Assembly: GCA_946999645.1 (NCBI GenBank) | Contig: CAMQDS010000004.1 | Coordinates: forward strand, 50,440-114,439 | Origin: an uncultured Bacteroidales bacterium | GTDB taxonomy: Bacteria > Bacteroidota > Bacteroidia > Bacteroidales > UBA932 | Direction of reading: 5' to 3' | DNA length: 64,000 bases | Shown here: positions 18,814 through 28,244 of the stretch, one piece after another | Layout: the number at the start of each line of letters is the position of its first letter | How positions within the stretch are numbered: position 1 is the first letter of the stretch | Position numbers and translations under genes: made by a program | Notes under the pieces: generated by a model | Seen by the model: the letters and a program-made list of their open reading frames with translations, nothing else | Database searches by the model: none | What the model was told of the DNA's origin: nothing

Positions 18814-19854
18814 TTAATAATCGTATGAATTATCGGTCATATCCCAATTTTCAATCATCCATTTAATATCTATGCTCTCCTTTGTCACAGTCTTTTCAGG
18901 ATTGTTTGTCCCGAGATGACTTATAGAAAGTTCTGTTATGTTTATATATTTGTTAGCTGTAAGGGCGGGAAAGTCCTTTCCAAAAGTGATAGGGTAGTAG
19001 TAGATTTTACCTTGGATCTTTGTTATTAGAACAAGACGTGTTGGATTAGTTCCAGTATTGGCATAGGTATAAAAAGTGTGTGCAGTCTCGTATGACGTGC
19101 CTTTGGTGATTGTTAGAGGAGAATAGAACTTGTCTGTAAACCAATCAAATGAGGATAACTTCTGTAACTCTACGCTATTGTTTGCATATCTAGAAGAAGA
19201 AGGAGTTCCATTTCCGAACACTTTTGCTGATGTGGGTATGTTTGAAAGATAAATGCCTACAAGAGTGATGTCGCCTGTAGCTCCTGGAAGGTTGTTCGTT
19301 ATTTTCCTTAATACGACTTTTGCTGCCAATCTCTTAATCGGAATAGTAAATGATTGTCTGGATGCTGATACGGTTTGTCCAGTGAGTTTTCCGCTCATTG
19401 CAAATCTGCTTCCTCCCTCTGCGGTATTGAGGAGTGAAGTAACCTTATTTTCCAAATCAGAAGTTTTTGCAACCGAAGAAATAAAATTTTCAGTATTGGC
19501 TACCGCATAGAAAGAGTAGCCTTCTCCAGAAGGGAGAGTCAGTTTAACACTTGATTCCGATGTCTTTTTTGCTTCAGTGAGGAAACCGTCGTTTCCAAAC
19601 ACGAACAGTTGAAGAGAATGGATTTTCTTTTCCTCTAAAGTTCCTGATGCATCAGATTCCAAGCCTTTTGCACGAGTCTGCGCCTGTGTGAAGTTGTTAA
19701 TTCCTTCCAAATTGAAAATACATTCCACGTTATCCTTTGCCTTTATGGCATCTTCTCCTGGTCCATTACATTTAACCGATATGTTTTCTTTGTTGCAAGC
19801 TAAAATTGAAATAGTGCAAATAATTGCTGATAATGGTTTTAATAATGTTTTCAT
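18814..19854 (-). CDS. Fimbrillin-family (FimA/Mfa1-like) pilin-type lipoprotein
   Basis: A 346-residue precursor with lipobox SILA-Cys20, then a linker and a conserved region typical of Bacteroidales fimbrillins (KIHSLQLFVFGNDGFL, GEGYSFYAVANTE, RLAAKVVLRKI, NKYINITELSI). Type V pilins are exported as lipoproteins and trimmed after an Arg in a loop after the first strands, which frees a groove for strand exchange; QTR61-A here is a plausible site. It is the last gene of a row with the anchor-like protein (35 nt upstream) and the DUF3868-like protein. It is probably a surface fimbrial or adhesive subunit. Whether it is stalk or tip cannot be told. Confidence 0.78.
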   Translation of the reverse strand: MKTLLKPLSAIICTISILACNKENISVKCNGPGEDAIKAKDNVECIFNLEGINNFTQAQTRAKGLESDASGTLEEKKIHSLQLFVFGNDGFLTEAKKTSESSVKLTLPSGEGYSFYAVANTENFISSVAKTSDLENKVTSLLNTAEGGSRFAMSGKLTGQTVSASRQSFTIPIKRLAAKVVLRKITNNLPGATGDITLVGIYLSNIPTSAKVFGNGTPSSSRYANNSVELQKLSSFDWFTDKFYSPLTITKGTSYETAHTFYTYANTGTNPTRLVLITKIQGKIYYYPITFGKDFPALTANKYINITELSISHLGTNNPEKTVTKESIDIKWMIENWDMTDNSYDY

Positions 19855-19889
19855 AAGTTTTTGTTTATGTTATTTATTATAAATATCTA

Positions 19890-20663
19890 TTACATCTTAT
19901 AATCTGCAGATTCTTCTTTCCAATCTTTTATGTCTACCCCCATTTTCATTGTACAAACATTTAGCGTTAATGTAATATCATCTAAATCAGGCTTTTGCCA
20001 ATTAAATCCCATAGAACTCAAAATCTTGTCTAACTCTATTATTTTCTTACGATTTTTGTCGTAAGATACTTTTATGACCAAGTTACTATTCCCTTGTCTT
20101 GGTACTCTGCATCTTAAAATGCCAGGGATAATTTCTTTTGGTGAAAAAATAAATTTACCTGCTATAGGAGATTGTTCGCTAAGGGATATTCCTGCACAAT
20201 TTGACTCTATAATTATAGATGAAATTTCTTTTTTTTCTGTCGCTATTAATTGTATTTCTACAGTAGAAAAATTTTTAAATAATTTCAGACTGTCTTTAGC
20301 AAATTCTCCTTTTGCAACTATGGTATTACTATATGTAAATATACTGTCTGCTTGTTCTCCTTTATTGATTAATATCTTATCCCCTACAACTTCTGACAGC
20401 TTAAGCCCTTTTATAGAATATATCTTAATAATTCCCTGATTTACAGAACGATGTATTATTTTCTGTTCCCTGTGTACAGCAATGTCTTCTTCTGTGACAT
20501 TGTTGTTATTTTCTAAGCGTAAATATATTTTTTCAGAAGTTTTATCACAAAAAGATTCTGGAATATAGATAGAAAGTCTGCATTTACAGTTTTCTCGTTT
20601 TTCTATAACCGAGCATGATAATAGACATAGTGACAAGGTTAATATTATATAAAAGGCTCTCAT
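19890..20663 (-). CDS. FimB/Mfa2-like fimbrial anchor lipoprotein
   Basis: A 257-residue lipoprotein (Cys17 in CLLSC). The segment directly after the lipid Cys, SVIEKRENCKCRLSIYI, matches the usual start of mature FimB/Mfa2 proteins (short acidic stretch, then Cys-x-Cys and a first beta strand). The rest is beta-rich and ends DWKEESADYKM. Known Mfa2/FimB proteins anchor the pilus and limit its length. Position between the DUF3868-like protein and the fimbrillin supports this role. Sequence similarity is recognisable but not strong, so it could be another minor subunit. Confidence 0.65.
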   Translation of the reverse strand: MRAFYIILTLSLCLLSCSVIEKRENCKCRLSIYIPESFCDKTSEKIYLRLENNNNVTEEDIAVHREQKIIHRSVNQGIIKIYSIKGLKLSEVVGDKILINKGEQADSIFTYSNTIVAKGEFAKDSLKLFKNFSTVEIQLIATEKKEISSIIIESNCAGISLSEQSPIAGKFIFSPKEIIPGILRCRVPRQGNSNLVIKVSYDKNRKKIIELDKILSSMGFNWQKPDLDDITLTLNVCTMKMGVDIKDWKEESADYKM

Positions 20664-20674
20664 TATTATAACAT

Positions 20675-22540
20675 TTAATTATATAGGTTTAGTTTATATT
20701 CTTGTATAAGAGCAGATATTTCAGGATCTAAATTGCCTCTATTGATGTAGTTTCGATTTTTCTTACAGGCCCTTAGGTAATATTCAACAGCTTTATTCTT
20801 GTTTCCAAATCTGCTATAAAGAATTGCAAGCAGATATTCAACTTTTTCATCTTTTTTAATAGAGGATAATACTGACATCGCACTCTCATCATATCCAGCT
20901 GTTAGAAATGCAACAGCCGTATTAAAATCCTTGTATGGGCGAAGAATACTTACAGCCCTCTTATAGTCATGAGCTATAATTGCTTTTACTCCATTCGCAT
21001 AAACAGTATCTGGCTCTGTTGTATGTATAGTATCTCTGATCATACCTTTACGGTGTAGATGTATATCAAAACAGACTGTTCTGAGTTTTGGATATAATTT
21101 AGTTCTTATATATTTATAATATGGTTCATTGTGCATTGAGACTTCTCTTTTATCATAATCTGTTACAATAGATTTTGAAAAGAATGACTCTTTATCTGCT
21201 CTGTTTAGAGAGGTATCTTTATTTACTAATGCTTCTAACATCGGCCAGTTTTCTGCAATATTTTTTGAACTGAAATTGATACTGTCTTTTAGAAAGTTGC
21301 TAAAATAAGAAGCGATTGTTTTTGCTCTTTTTTTAGATAGACGTAAATTAAACGGATAATTTCCTTCAGGAGAACATGATGCTATAACTATAATAGAATC
21401 AATACTATATATATTATTACCATTTAAATCTCTGAACTTATCCATGATTCTTTTCAATTCGGACCTATTATTTCCTAAATCAGGATCAATATCATATCCT
21501 GAAGCTCCAAAATCTATATAGCAAGCAGTATTTGTTGTGGCTCTTCTTTCAATAATTTTTGTTATAAATCTTTCTTTTTTATCAATCAATGAACTTAACG
21601 AACTTATATAAAAGGTAAGAGGGGAACTTTTAGGTATTTCATAAATTTTACTATTTATATTATAAATACCGCCAGACAGTCTGATTTCTGCTTTACGGAT
21701 ATTTTCATTAACATTTAAGGTTTGTATATAACTGTATTTAATATCTCCATTAATATTTGTTACTATACTGTCTAATCTTAATCCTTCAGATATTATAGGA
21801 TTTTTTACCAATTTCGCATACATCTGTGCTTTTTTAGAAATTTTCCGTTTGTTTCGTCTGACAATCATATAGTTGGTATAATGTTTAATAGCTGCTTTCT
21901 CAGTTATGCCATAATACGAGGAAAACTTCTCATCTGATACGAAACTGCTGTCTTTCTTTAATGAATAGATTTGAGGTAAGTTCCTTTTTAAGAATATTTC
22001 TAATTGATTTATATCAATGAATTTCAAGGAATCAGCTGATATAGAGGCTATGAATTTTTCGTATTGCTCATATCCTCGTACTTGCTTTAAACGATAGTCT
22101 TTGCCTGTTATAATTATTTTGTCAAGCATATCGTTCTTCCCTTTTATTGAAAGTATTGGTTGAAGCCTGATTTGCCATTTGCTATCAAGCATTTCTTTTG
22201 GAATATCAACGTCAAAACGTAGTTCTATCTTTCCGTTTCTTTCTGCTATGTTACGGAATTTGGCTGTGACTTTTGCTGCATTTATAACATCAGTTGCAAC
22301 CATTTCTCCTGCCTCATTTTTGATTGCCTTCATAATCAAAATCTCTCGTCCAGTTTCATCTGATACCTTAAGTGTATCCGACCTGGTCTCCACTGGTTTC
22401 AATTCAGCTACTTTTACTTCATCAGACAGTGATAGTAGAGACTTTTCACTAATGTTTTCTATCTGTTTTAGTTTTCGCTGCATTGAACAACTGATAGCAA
22501 TTAATAAAACATAAATCACAGCCATTAAATTCCGCTTCAT
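20675..22540 (-). CDS. DUF3868/OmpA-like lipoprotein of a fimbrial-type operon
   Basis: A 621-residue lipoprotein (Cys18 in IAISC). An N-terminal beta domain (about 85-150, with RFDVDIPKEMLDSKWQIRLQPIL) resembles DUF3868 proteins coded next to Bacteroides fimbrillins. The middle (about 340-430) looks OmpA-like: a predicted strand IDSIIVIASCSPEG, then NLRLSKKRAKTIASYF, which corresponds to the N-x2-LS-x2-RA-x2-V motif that grips peptidoglycan. The last 90 residues contain TPR-like helices (ALLYSRFGNKNKAVEYYLRAC-type). It probably links the surface structure to the cell wall. It starts 23 nt after the ssb stop and ends 11 nt before the anchor gene. Confidence 0.65.
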   Translation of the reverse strand: MKRNLMAVIYVLLIAISCSMQRKLKQIENISEKSLLSLSDEVKVAELKPVETRSDTLKVSDETGREILIMKAIKNEAGEMVATDVINAAKVTAKFRNIAERNGKIELRFDVDIPKEMLDSKWQIRLQPILSIKGKNDMLDKIIITGKDYRLKQVRGYEQYEKFIASISADSLKFIDINQLEIFLKRNLPQIYSLKKDSSFVSDEKFSSYYGITEKAAIKHYTNYMIVRRNKRKISKKAQMYAKLVKNPIISEGLRLDSIVTNINGDIKYSYIQTLNVNENIRKAEIRLSGGIYNINSKIYEIPKSSPLTFYISSLSSLIDKKERFITKIIERRATTNTACYIDFGASGYDIDPDLGNNRSELKRIMDKFRDLNGNNIYSIDSIIVIASCSPEGNYPFNLRLSKKRAKTIASYFSNFLKDSINFSSKNIAENWPMLEALVNKDTSLNRADKESFFSKSIVTDYDKREVSMHNEPYYKYIRTKLYPKLRTVCFDIHLHRKGMIRDTIHTTEPDTVYANGVKAIIAHDYKRAVSILRPYKDFNTAVAFLTAGYDESAMSVLSSIKKDEKVEYLLAILYSRFGNKNKAVEYYLRACKKNRNYINRGNLDPEISALIQEYKLNLYN

Positions 22541-22563
22541 TTTTTCATAGGTTATTGAGTTAT

Positions 22564-22917
22564 TTATTCAGTCTTATTTTCATTTTCTTGTTCTGATGTT
22601 TTTACTGCTTCTATTTTATAGGCAATTACTTCCATGACCTGATGAACACTTCCGTCATTACCAGTATATTCTCTTGAACGCAGCCTCCCTATAACGTATA
22701 GAAATGCTCCTTTAGTTATAAGATTAAAACATGAATCTTGTTTATTACTCCATAATGTGATATTGTGCCATGTAGTTTCTATTACTGGTGCACCTTCTTT
22801 CCCTTTATAGATATAGTTTGTTGCTAATGAAAATCTTGCCACCTTACGTTCTCCTACATCTTGCACTCTAACATTTCCAATGTTTCCGCGAAGTTCTATT
22901 CTATTAGTGTTTTCCAT
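22564..22917 (-). CDS. ssb: Short single-stranded DNA-binding protein (SSB paralogue)
   Basis: A 117-residue OB-fold protein with the bacterial SSB signatures IELRGNIGNV, RFSLATN, TTWHNITLW, KGAFLYVIGRLRSREY and MEVIAYKIEA. The usual glycine-rich tail and acidic tip (DDDIPF-like) that recruits partner proteins are absent; the protein ends EQENENKTE. This may therefore be a second SSB rather than the replication one. It has no terminator before the fimbrial-type genes downstream and may be cotranscribed with them. DNA binding is clear; its special role is unknown. Confidence 0.92.
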   Translation of the reverse strand: MENTNRIELRGNIGNVRVQDVGERKVARFSLATNYIYKGKEGAPVIETTWHNITLWSNKQDSCFNLITKGAFLYVIGRLRSREYTGNDGSVHQVMEVIAYKIEAVKTSEQENENKTE

Positions 22918-23192
22918 AAAAATTGAATTTTGGTTGTTATTTTATATAAATCCAGATTCTTCTGGTGTTCTGGCGGCAAAGTAAATTGATAAATATTGTC
23001 GCAAAGTCAGCGTTAATATATTATGTACGATTCTTTAATAAATGTGTGGATAGCCGTGTAGTATGCGGATATTCTTTATTATTTAATATTTCGACTAAAG
23101 GTTTAATAAATGTACTTTTATGGTATAGTTCATCCTATTTTTATGTGAATGTTAAAAGTCGATAAATATATTTAGGCAAAAAATATATAATT

Positions 23193-23630
23193 ATGGGATA
23201 TAGAATTTTAGATGTAAAGAAAGTTGAGTGCCTTGAATGTGGGGAACCCATAACTTATGGACGAAAAGATAAAAAATTCTGTTGCGAACAGTGTAAAAAT
23301 CGATTCAATAATCGCAAAATCAGAAATTTAAGAAACATGAAGTTGCGAATATGGAATACATTACAAAAAAATCATGATATTTTGGAATCTCTCATTAAGA
23401 TAGATGTGGACTCTATCAATATTGCTGATATTGCTTCTATGGGATTCAATATAGAATATTCTACGTCTTATCATAAAATTGGAAAACATAAAGAGTTTCG
23501 TTGTTTTGATATAGTATATTTTCTTTCTGAAACTAAGATATTCGGGATACGTAAAGTTGCTGCTGTTATCTCTAAATTGGGTAAAATCAGTGCTAATTCA
23601 GTATCTTTGCACAGAACAGATGATGAATAA
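23193..23630 (+). CDS. Conserved hypothetical protein with N-terminal zinc ribbon
   Basis: A 145-residue protein of unknown function. Residues 11-32 hold a Cys4 zinc knuckle (CLECG...CCEQC), followed by a basic stretch (KNRFNNRKIRNLRNMKLRIW) that could bind nucleic acid, and a C-terminal half with a repeated ISKLGKIS-type end. The zinc ribbon resembles short treble-clef domains of DNA-binding or repair proteins. Its stop is immediately followed by the ATG of the M3 peptidase with no spacer, so the two are surely cotranscribed. No enzymatic motif was seen. Confidence 0.82.
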   Translation: MGYRILDVKKVECLECGEPITYGRKDKKFCCEQCKNRFNNRKIRNLRNMKLRIWNTLQKNHDILESLIKIDVDSINIADIASMGFNIEYSTSYHKIGKHKEFRCFDIVYFLSETKIFGIRKVAAVISKLGKISANSVSLHRTDDE

Positions 23631-25676
23631 ATGAAAAATATTAATATCAATAATACTTTATTGGCAAAATCCTCTGCACCTTATGGGGCACCTGAATTTG
23701 CTAAATTTAAGAAAGAAGATTATTTACCTGCTTTTGAAGCAGCAATAGCTGAAGCTAAATCTAATATTGTTGAAATAGTTGACAATATTGAAGCTCCATC
23801 TTTCTCAAATACAATTGAGGCGTTGGAATATGCCAATCTTAAATTAAATGGTATTGAAGGAATTTTCTTCAATCTGCTTGAGGCTGATTCTGATAAAGAT
23901 ATGCATACTCTTGCAGAGCAGATTTCACCTCTTCTTACAGAATATAATATGTATGTGATTTTAAATAAAAAATTATTCTGTAGGATTAAAGAAGTATATA
24001 AAAATAGGGGTAATCTGACCAGGGAACAAAATAAATTGTTGGAAGATACTTATAAATCTTTTGTAAGGAATGGGGCTGAATTGTCAGAAGAAGATAAACA
24101 AATATTAAGTAAGATAAATGAAGAACTGGCATTGAAAGAATTGGAGTTTGGTAATAATGCATTAAATGCTACTAATGAGTTTAAATTACATATTACAGAT
24201 AAAAGCAATCTTGAAGGTCTCCCATCCTTTGCAATTGAAGAGGCCGCATTGACAGCATCTCAATTAAATGAAACAGGCTGGATTTTTACTTTGGAATTTC
24301 CAAGTTATTCTGCATTTATGAAATATAGCTCAAAACGTGAATTGCGTAGGGAAATGTATATGTTGTATTCGTCAAGGGCTATTGGCGGAAATTATGATAA
24401 TACACATGTGATATATGATATAGTAAGACTTAGGATAGAACTTGCTCATATACTTGGTTATGAAACATATTCTGATTATGCGATTGAAGATAGGATGGCA
24501 GGTACTAAAGCAAATGTTCTTGATTTCCTTGATAGGTTAATGAAACCCTCTTTACCATGTTCATTAAAAGAGATTAATGAATTATACGTTTTTGCGAGAA
24601 ATAATGGATTTGATGATAATGAATTGATGCCATGGGACTTTAGTTATTGGGCTGAAAAATATCGTCAATTGAAATACTCTATTGATGAAGAATCGTTGAA
24701 ACCGTATTTTCGTCTTGAAGCATGTATTGATGCTGTTTTTGACCTTGCATATAGATTATACGGAATTAAATTTAGGTTAAGAACAGATATACCTGTATAC
24801 AATAATGATGTAAGAGTTTATGAGGTTCTTGATCAGGACGGCTCTTTTCTTGCACTCTTCTATGCCGACTTTTTCCCGAGAAATAGCAAGAGGGGAGGAG
24901 CCTGGATGACTGAATTTAGAGGTCAGTATGTATTTAAGGGACATGATTACAGGCCTTTTGTTAATATTGTTACCAATTTTACCAAGCCTTCGTCTGAAGG
25001 AATATCCTTACTTACACTTGATGAGTTTACAACCTTGCTTCATGAATTTGGACATGCTTTACATGGAATGTTATCTAAGGGGCATTATCCATCATTGTCA
25101 GGAACATCCGTTGCAAGAGATTTTGTAGAACTGCCTTCTCAAATGATGGAAAATTGGGCTTTTGAGCCAGAATTTTTGAATACTTTTGCTTTGCACTATA
25201 AAACAGGGGAGCCTATTCCAGATAATATTCTAAAAAAAATACAGGAAAGTAGAAATTATTTATCAGGATATTATCAAGTAAGACAACTTAGGTTTGCTAT
25301 AATTGACATGTCTTTACATACATTGAAAACTATCCCAGAACTTATTAATATAGAAGAATTTGAAAATAAGGCTCTTGGAAAGTATGATATGTTGCCACAA
25401 GTAAAAGGTACTGCAATTTGTCCTTCATTCGGGCATATATTTTCAGGCGGTTATTCGGCTGGTTATTACAGTTATAAGTGGGCTGAGGTTTTAGAAGCAG
25501 ATGCTTTTTCTCTATTTAAAGAAAAGGGTATATTCAATAAACAAGTAGCCGAAAGCTTTAGAAAAAATATCCTCGAAAGAGGATCTTCCGAGGATGAGGC
25601 TGTGTTATATCGAAATTTCAGGGGACATAATCCTGAACCTGAATACCTGCTAAAAAAGTTAGGTATTATTGTTTAA
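23631..25676 (+). CDS. M3-family peptidyl-dipeptidase / oligopeptidase (Dcp-like)
   Basis: A 681-residue zinc peptidase of the M3A family. The zinc motif HEFGH is at residues 471-475, with the third ligand Glu in the following helix (PSQMMENWAFEPE). The C-terminal FGHIFSGGYSAGYYSYKWAEVLEADAF is the conserved substrate-binding block of Dcp and oligopeptidase A. It has no signal peptide, so it is probably cytosolic and degrades short peptides. Length is near the family norm. It follows the zinc-ribbon gene without a gap and overlaps the convergent MFS gene by 11 nt. Confidence 0.95.
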   Translation: MKNININNTLLAKSSAPYGAPEFAKFKKEDYLPAFEAAIAEAKSNIVEIVDNIEAPSFSNTIEALEYANLKLNGIEGIFFNLLEADSDKDMHTLAEQISPLLTEYNMYVILNKKLFCRIKEVYKNRGNLTREQNKLLEDTYKSFVRNGAELSEEDKQILSKINEELALKELEFGNNALNATNEFKLHITDKSNLEGLPSFAIEEAALTASQLNETGWIFTLEFPSYSAFMKYSSKRELRREMYMLYSSRAIGGNYDNTHVIYDIVRLRIELAHILGYETYSDYAIEDRMAGTKANVLDFLDRLMKPSLPCSLKEINELYVFARNNGFDDNELMPWDFSYWAEKYRQLKYSIDEESLKPYFRLEACIDAVFDLAYRLYGIKFRLRTDIPVYNNDVRVYEVLDQDGSFLALFYADFFPRNSKRGGAWMTEFRGQYVFKGHDYRPFVNIVTNFTKPSSEGISLLTLDEFTTLLHEFGHALHGMLSKGHYPSLSGTSVARDFVELPSQMMENWAFEPEFLNTFALHYKTGEPIPDNILKKIQESRNYLSGYYQVRQLRFAIIDMSLHTLKTIPELINIEEFENKALGKYDMLPQVKGTAICPSFGHIFSGGYSAGYYSYKWAEVLEADAFSLFKEKGIFNKQVAESFRKNILERGSSEDEAVLYRNFRGHNPEPEYLLKKLGIIV

Positions 25677-26985
25677 CTGTTTCTTGCGCTATTTGTTTTT
25701 TAGGGTCTTTAAACATTATAAGAAACAGTATTCCAACTATTAAGGCATAGCCAGCAAATATATACCATACGGTAGACCATGAAGTTGGGGTATTGCCTGC
25801 TGTTATACCTTGTCTGACTCCATTTATTACGGCTTCTGAGTAGTGAGTAAATTTATTCACTACTACTTGCGCACATAAAGTTCCTATTGTGGCTCCAAGT
25901 CCATTTGTCATTAACATAAATAAACCTTGTGCACTTGAACGTATTTTTGTGTCTGTATTCATATTGACGAACAAAGAACCTGAGATATTGAAGAAATCAA
26001 ATGCAACTCCATATACCAGCATTGATAGTACGAATAATATGAGTCCAGGGAATGCTGGATTGCCTATACCGAAAAATCCAAACCTAAGTACCCATGCAAA
26101 CATAGCAATAAACATTACTTTCTTAATTCCGAATTTCTTCATAACGAAAGGAATAAGCAAGATGCAAAGTGTTTCTGACATTTGGGAAATAGATATTAGA
26201 ATATTTGCATGTTGAACGCCAAATGTGTTAGCAAATTTTTCTATTGCTCCAAATTGTGTGATAAAAGGATTGGCAAATCCGTTTGTTATTTGTAATGAAG
26301 CCCCAAGGAGCATGGAAAATATGAAAAAAATCGCCATCTGTGGATTCTTGAATAGGGAAAAAGCTTTCAATCCCGATACTTCCATGAAACTTGAAGAATT
26401 ATTTTTACTTACAGGAACGGCAGGTAAGGTAAAGGAATATATACAAAGTATTAGTCCTAAGATACCAGAAGCAATAAACTGATATGGTGTAGATTGAAAT
26501 CCCAATAAATCAATCGCAATCATACTGCATATAAAGCCGACTGTTCCAAATACCCTTATTGGAGGAAATGTTTTTACAGGGTCTTTACAAGCTCCTTCAA
26601 GTCCTGAATAGGCTACAGAATTGGATAGTGCTATAGTAGGCATATAAAAAGCCACGCTTATGGAATATAGTAGGAAAAGTAATGAAAATTGAACTGTATT
26701 TCCTGCTGAAATACCATATAAACCGACCGCAATCATGAAAGCACCTGCAATAAAATGACAAATTCCGAGTACCTTCTGAGCCTGAATGAACCTATCTGCA
26801 ATTATACCTATTAGTGCTGGCATAAAAATAGACACAATTCCTTGCATGGAAAAGAAAAGGCCTATTTTACTTCCTAAACCTGCATTTGCTAAATAGTTGC
26901 CCATAGATGTTAGATATGCTCCCCATATGGCATATTGTAGAAAATTCATTAAAATAAGTACGCCGGTAATTCCTTTGTGTTTCAT
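25666..26985 (-). CDS. MFS nucleoside:H+ symporter family transporter (NupG/XapB-like)
   Basis: A 439-residue, 12-helix inner-membrane transporter. The opening MNFLQYAIWGAYLTSMGNYL and the following GIIADRFIQAQKVLG are typical of the nucleoside symporter family, which imports nucleosides with protons. It diverges from tgt, with 127 nt between the start codons. Its stop overlaps the end of the M3 peptidase gene. A TACATTTG box (27033-27026, minus) could be its -7 element. Family assignment is good, but some homologues carry sugars or other substrates. Confidence 0.85.
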   Translation of the reverse strand: MKHKGITGVLILMNFLQYAIWGAYLTSMGNYLANAGLGSKIGLFFSMQGIVSIFMPALIGIIADRFIQAQKVLGICHFIAGAFMIAVGLYGISAGNTVQFSLLFLLYSISVAFYMPTIALSNSVAYSGLEGACKDPVKTFPPIRVFGTVGFICSMIAIDLLGFQSTPYQFIASGILGLILCIYSFTLPAVPVSKNNSSSFMEVSGLKAFSLFKNPQMAIFFIFSMLLGASLQITNGFANPFITQFGAIEKFANTFGVQHANILISISQMSETLCILLIPFVMKKFGIKKVMFIAMFAWVLRFGFFGIGNPAFPGLILFVLSMLVYGVAFDFFNISGSLFVNMNTDTKIRSSAQGLFMLMTNGLGATIGTLCAQVVVNKFTHYSEAVINGVRQGITAGNTPTSWSTVWYIFAGYALIVGILFLIMFKDPKKQIAQETVKQ

Positions 26986-27024
26986 AATGTGTTATTGTTT
27001 AGTATACTCTTATTTGTTAGGACT

Positions 27025-27043
27025 GCAAATGTAATTCATTTGC
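27025..27043. repeat. Short inverted repeat between divergent MFS and tgt genes
   Basis: GCAAATG and CATTTGC form perfect 7-bp arms around TAATT. The left arm holds the minus-strand -7 candidate CAAATGTA (read TACATTTG), so the palindrome sits on a promoter; it may be an operator or simply the footprint of two promoter-like boxes. Confidence 0.4.
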
Positions 27044-27054
27044 CTTAAAATTAC

Positions 27055-27062
27055 TATCTTTG
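27055..27062 (+). promoter_or_regulatory. Candidate -7 box (TATCTTTG) for tgt
   Basis: An exact TAnnTTTG match 51 nt before the tgt start codon. No well-spaced TTTG -33 element was found. Confidence 0.45.
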
Positions 27063-27112
27063 AAAACTATTTTAGAAATATTTATAGGTTTATTGACCTG
27101 TTTTGATTTAAT

Positions 27113-28243
27113 ATGCAATTCAAGAAAATAGCGGTAGATTGCGGTTCGAACGCAAGATGTGGGATAATAACTACAGATCACGGACAAATAGAAACTCCTA
27201 TTTTTATGCCTGTAGGAACTGTGGGTTCTGTTAAAGGTGTGTATCACAAAGATTTAAAAGACGATATAAAAGCACAGATAATACTTGGAAATACATACCA
27301 TTTATACTTACGTCCCGGCTTGGAAATTCTGCGTCAGGCTGGAGGACTTCATAAATTTGAGGGTTGGGACAGGCCCATTCTTACCGATAGTGGGGGATTT
27401 CAGGTATTCTCTTTGACTCCGATAAGGAAACTTACATCTGATGGATGTACATTTGCCTCACATATAGATGGTTCAAGACATACTTTTACTCCAGAAAATA
27501 ATGTAGATACTCAGAGAATAATCGGTGCCGATATAATGATGGCGTTAGATGAATGCTGCCCTGGAGATGCTGATTATCATTATGCTGAGAAATCATTAAA
27601 ACTTACCCAATCTTGGCTGGAACGGTATATAAAGCGATTTGATGAAACAGAACCTTTGTATGGATATAGTCAGACAGTTTTTCCGATTATTCAGGGATGT
27701 ATATATCCTGAATTGAGAAAACGGGCTGTGGAGCATGCTGTTTCTTTTAATAGGGAAGGGTATGCAATCGGGGGTCTTGCTGTCGGAGAGCCTAAGGAAA
27801 AAATGTATGAGATGTTGGAACTTGTATGTCCTTTATTACCTGATGATAAGCCTCGTTACCTTATGGGTGTTGGAACGCCTGAAAATATACTTGAAGGAAT
27901 AGCACGCGGAGTAGATATGTTTGATTGTGTTATGCCTACGAGAAATGGACGCAATGGTATGCTGTTTACCTGGAATGGGATAATGAATATGAAAAATAAA
28001 AAGTGGGAAAATGATTTTTCACCTTTAGACCCTTTTGGAACATCATTTGTTGATAAATATTATACTAAAGCCTATTTAAGGCATCTGTTTGTATCGGGAG
28101 AAATGTTTGCCTCTATGATTGCAAGTGAACATAATCTCGCGTTCTATTTGGATTTGGTGCGTAAGTCACGTGAACATATAATTGCAGGTGACTTTGCAAC
28201 TTGGAAGGAAATAACTGTAAAGAAGGTTATGAGCAGATTATAA
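27113..28243 (+). CDS. tgt: Queuine/preQ1 tRNA-guanine transglycosylase, apparently without the usual zinc ligands
   Basis: A 376-residue cytosolic enzyme that exchanges guanine 34 of GUN-anticodon tRNAs for the queuosine precursor. It has the TIM-barrel motifs TDSGGFQVFSL, the substrate-binding GGLAVGEPKEKMYE and the catalytic Asp in MFDCVMPTRNGRNG. The C-terminal zinc site of most bacterial enzymes (Cys-x-Cys-x2-Cys...His) is not there: after DFSPLDP the sequence reads FGTSFVDKYYTKAYLRHLF with no Cys. The fold and active site are otherwise intact, and I believe other Bacteroidetes show the same change. The LptF/G-type gene begins 1 nt later. Confidence 0.95.
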   Translation: MQFKKIAVDCGSNARCGIITTDHGQIETPIFMPVGTVGSVKGVYHKDLKDDIKAQIILGNTYHLYLRPGLEILRQAGGLHKFEGWDRPILTDSGGFQVFSLTPIRKLTSDGCTFASHIDGSRHTFTPENNVDTQRIIGADIMMALDECCPGDADYHYAEKSLKLTQSWLERYIKRFDETEPLYGYSQTVFPIIQGCIYPELRKRAVEHAVSFNREGYAIGGLAVGEPKEKMYEMLELVCPLLPDDKPRYLMGVGTPENILEGIARGVDMFDCVMPTRNGRNGMLFTWNGIMNMKNKKWENDFSPLDPFGTSFVDKYYTKAYLRHLFVSGEMFASMIASEHNLAFYLDLVRKSREHIIAGDFATWKEITVKKVMSRL

Positions 28244-28244
28244 G

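Noticed and set aside
20074..20439. A 121-codon plus-strand frame
   Set aside because: It is a reverse-frame shadow of the FimB/Mfa2-like gene; no start signal or family similarity.
28163..28178. TCACGTGA core resembling a parS site
   Set aside because: Only the 8-bp core and two further positions match the 16-bp parS consensus, it is inside tgt and it occurs singly, far from parAB.
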